Shown piece by piece: positions 13,551 through 14,108 of a stretch of 14,108 nt of DNA (positions within the stretch are counted from its first letter, which is position 1; the number at the start of each line of letters is the position of its first letter). The DNA comes from CAZGSG01 sp964528095 (GTDB lineage: Bacteria; Bacteroidota; Bacteroidia; Chitinophagales; Chitinophagaceae). The position numbers were made by a program, and so were the translations under genes. The notes under the pieces are model-generated. The model did no database searches. It was not told the DNA's origin and saw nothing but the letters and a program-made list of their open reading frames with translations. The stretch spans positions 1-14,108 of the forward strand of contig CAZGSG010000143.1 in NCBI GenBank assembly GCA_964528095.1, written 5' to 3'.

Positions 13551-13837
13551 GTAAGCCTACGGCAAACTACACCTTTTTGTAGAAGATTATTTTCCGTATA
13601 AGTGCCGTAGTAATAGTAAAGCATATCGCTGCGTTTGGCCGCTTCATGACTACCGGCAAACAAATAATTCTTCCTGCCGAGTGCTACTGGTCTGACGCTG
13701 TTTTCCACTGGATTATTATCAATGTTGAGCCTGCCATCATTAACGTACATGGATAATTGCTCCCAGCGTTGGAGGCTATAGCCAATGGCTTTTCCTATCT
13801 CACTCCTGGGTAACATCTGCAGATATTCTTGCTGCAG
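13551..13837 (-). pseudogene. IS66-family transposase (TnpC) 3' remnant
   Basis: Read on the - strand, residues such as MLPRSEIGKAIGYSLQRWEQ, DGRLNIDNNPVENSVRP and VALGRKNYLFAGSHEAAKRS are the C-terminal part of an IS66 TnpC, including the catalytic Glu of the NNPxENxxRP motif. Homology continues a few residues upstream (LQQEYLQ) to about 13837 and then ends. After RSDMLYYYYGTYTENN the family pattern is lost, so the usual C-terminal tail is missing or frameshifted. GTAAGC at 13551, next to TTAGTTGT, looks like the right terminal end of the IS. The fragment is non-functional. It replaces the palindrome expected after the hydrolase gene. Confidence 0.82.
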
Positions 13838-13998
13838 CCATAGCCCCAGGCCTTAGGCAAAATGATGAGCTAGAGGAAATTTTTAGAGATAGGCAATTGA
13901 AAATCGAAGCAATTGAGAATATGTTAGATGTAATCCTTTTGCCGGAAGCGTCAGATCAGTTTACCCAGTGGTACAAAAATGACTCAATGTATATATAA
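13817..13998 (+). pseudogene. 3' fragment of an unidentified + strand gene truncated at the IS66 remnant
   Basis: A frame without a start codon reads through ILAAAIAPGLRQNDELEEIF, then RDRQLKIEAIENMLDVILL and PEASDQFTQWYKNDSMYI to TAA at 13996-13998. The charged, helical composition is coding-like. The frame remains open back to 13744, but that part overlaps the antisense IS66 sequence, so the true junction is probably between 13815 and 13840. It most likely is the tail of a gene whose 5' part was lost with the IS event. The family is not recognised. An internal ATG at 13921 would give only 25 residues. Confidence 0.5.
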
Positions 13999-14108
13999 AA
14001 GACTCAAGGGAAAACAACAATAATTGCAACAAAACTGCATACCCAAAAAGCCGAACTGCCTCTGTTGCAGTAATAATCATGCGATATCTTCAAATGCCTT
14101 ATTATTAA
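13999..14108 (+). other. Terminal stretch, no feature seen
   Basis: AT-rich, no ORF and no copy of the array palindrome. The window ends before anything can be assigned. Confidence 0.4.

Overview
The window looks like accessory DNA from a member of the Bacteroidota, probably of the Chitinophaga/Sphingobacteria kind. The reasons are AT-rich intergenic DNA, promoter-like TTTG / TAnnTTTG pairs in place of E. coli-type boxes, weak or absent Shine-Dalgarno sequences, and small hypothetical genes of a type seen in that phylum. The genus cannot be read from the sequence. No tRNA, rRNA, CRISPR array, phage gene or integrase/recombinase gene was seen.

Layout. (1) 56-772: a secreted HExxH metallopeptidase-like protein outside the array. 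(2) About 847-11782: ten or more gene units, all on the + strand, separated by ten copies (R1-R10) of an imperfect palindrome of about 87-100 bp. Each palindrome lies just 3' of a gene, and all five well-conserved copies have the same orientation. The units carry: an 88-aa unknown; a 123-aa Bacteroidota family protein; a Fic protein with a winged-helix N-terminus and a phased operator array; a decayed gene; a McrB/McrC restriction pair; and five small unrecognised proteins of 113, 117, 203, 204 and 166 residues that resemble immunity proteins in size and style. (3) 11994-13532: a 512-aa alpha/beta-hydrolase (lipase-like), probably the last unit. Where its palindrome should lie there is (4) an IS66-family remnant on the - strand (13551 to about 13837), which abuts (5) the 3' end of an otherwise missing + strand gene (to 13998).

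How it may work. The layout (one promoter-proximal leader, one gene or operon and one palindrome per unit, all co-oriented, unrelated contents) is what a gene-cassette array looks like. The palindromes do not have the GTTRRRY/RYYYAAC boxes of integron attC sites. Their outer ends are GGTTCGAA...TTCGAACC, their right arm has extra unpaired bases relative to the left, and their tip is a terminator-like hairpin. In several copies a TTTG-like -33 element sits at the right edge, 19 bp ahead of a TAnnTT-like -7 element, so each repeat could end one unit and start the next. The contents (McrBC, Fic, immunity-like proteins, a lipase) suggest a defence or interbacterial-conflict island, comparable in idea to the recombinase-associated acquired interbacterial defence arrays known in Bacteroidales. 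That comparison is inference. The repeat array is the main candidate for a little-described system here.
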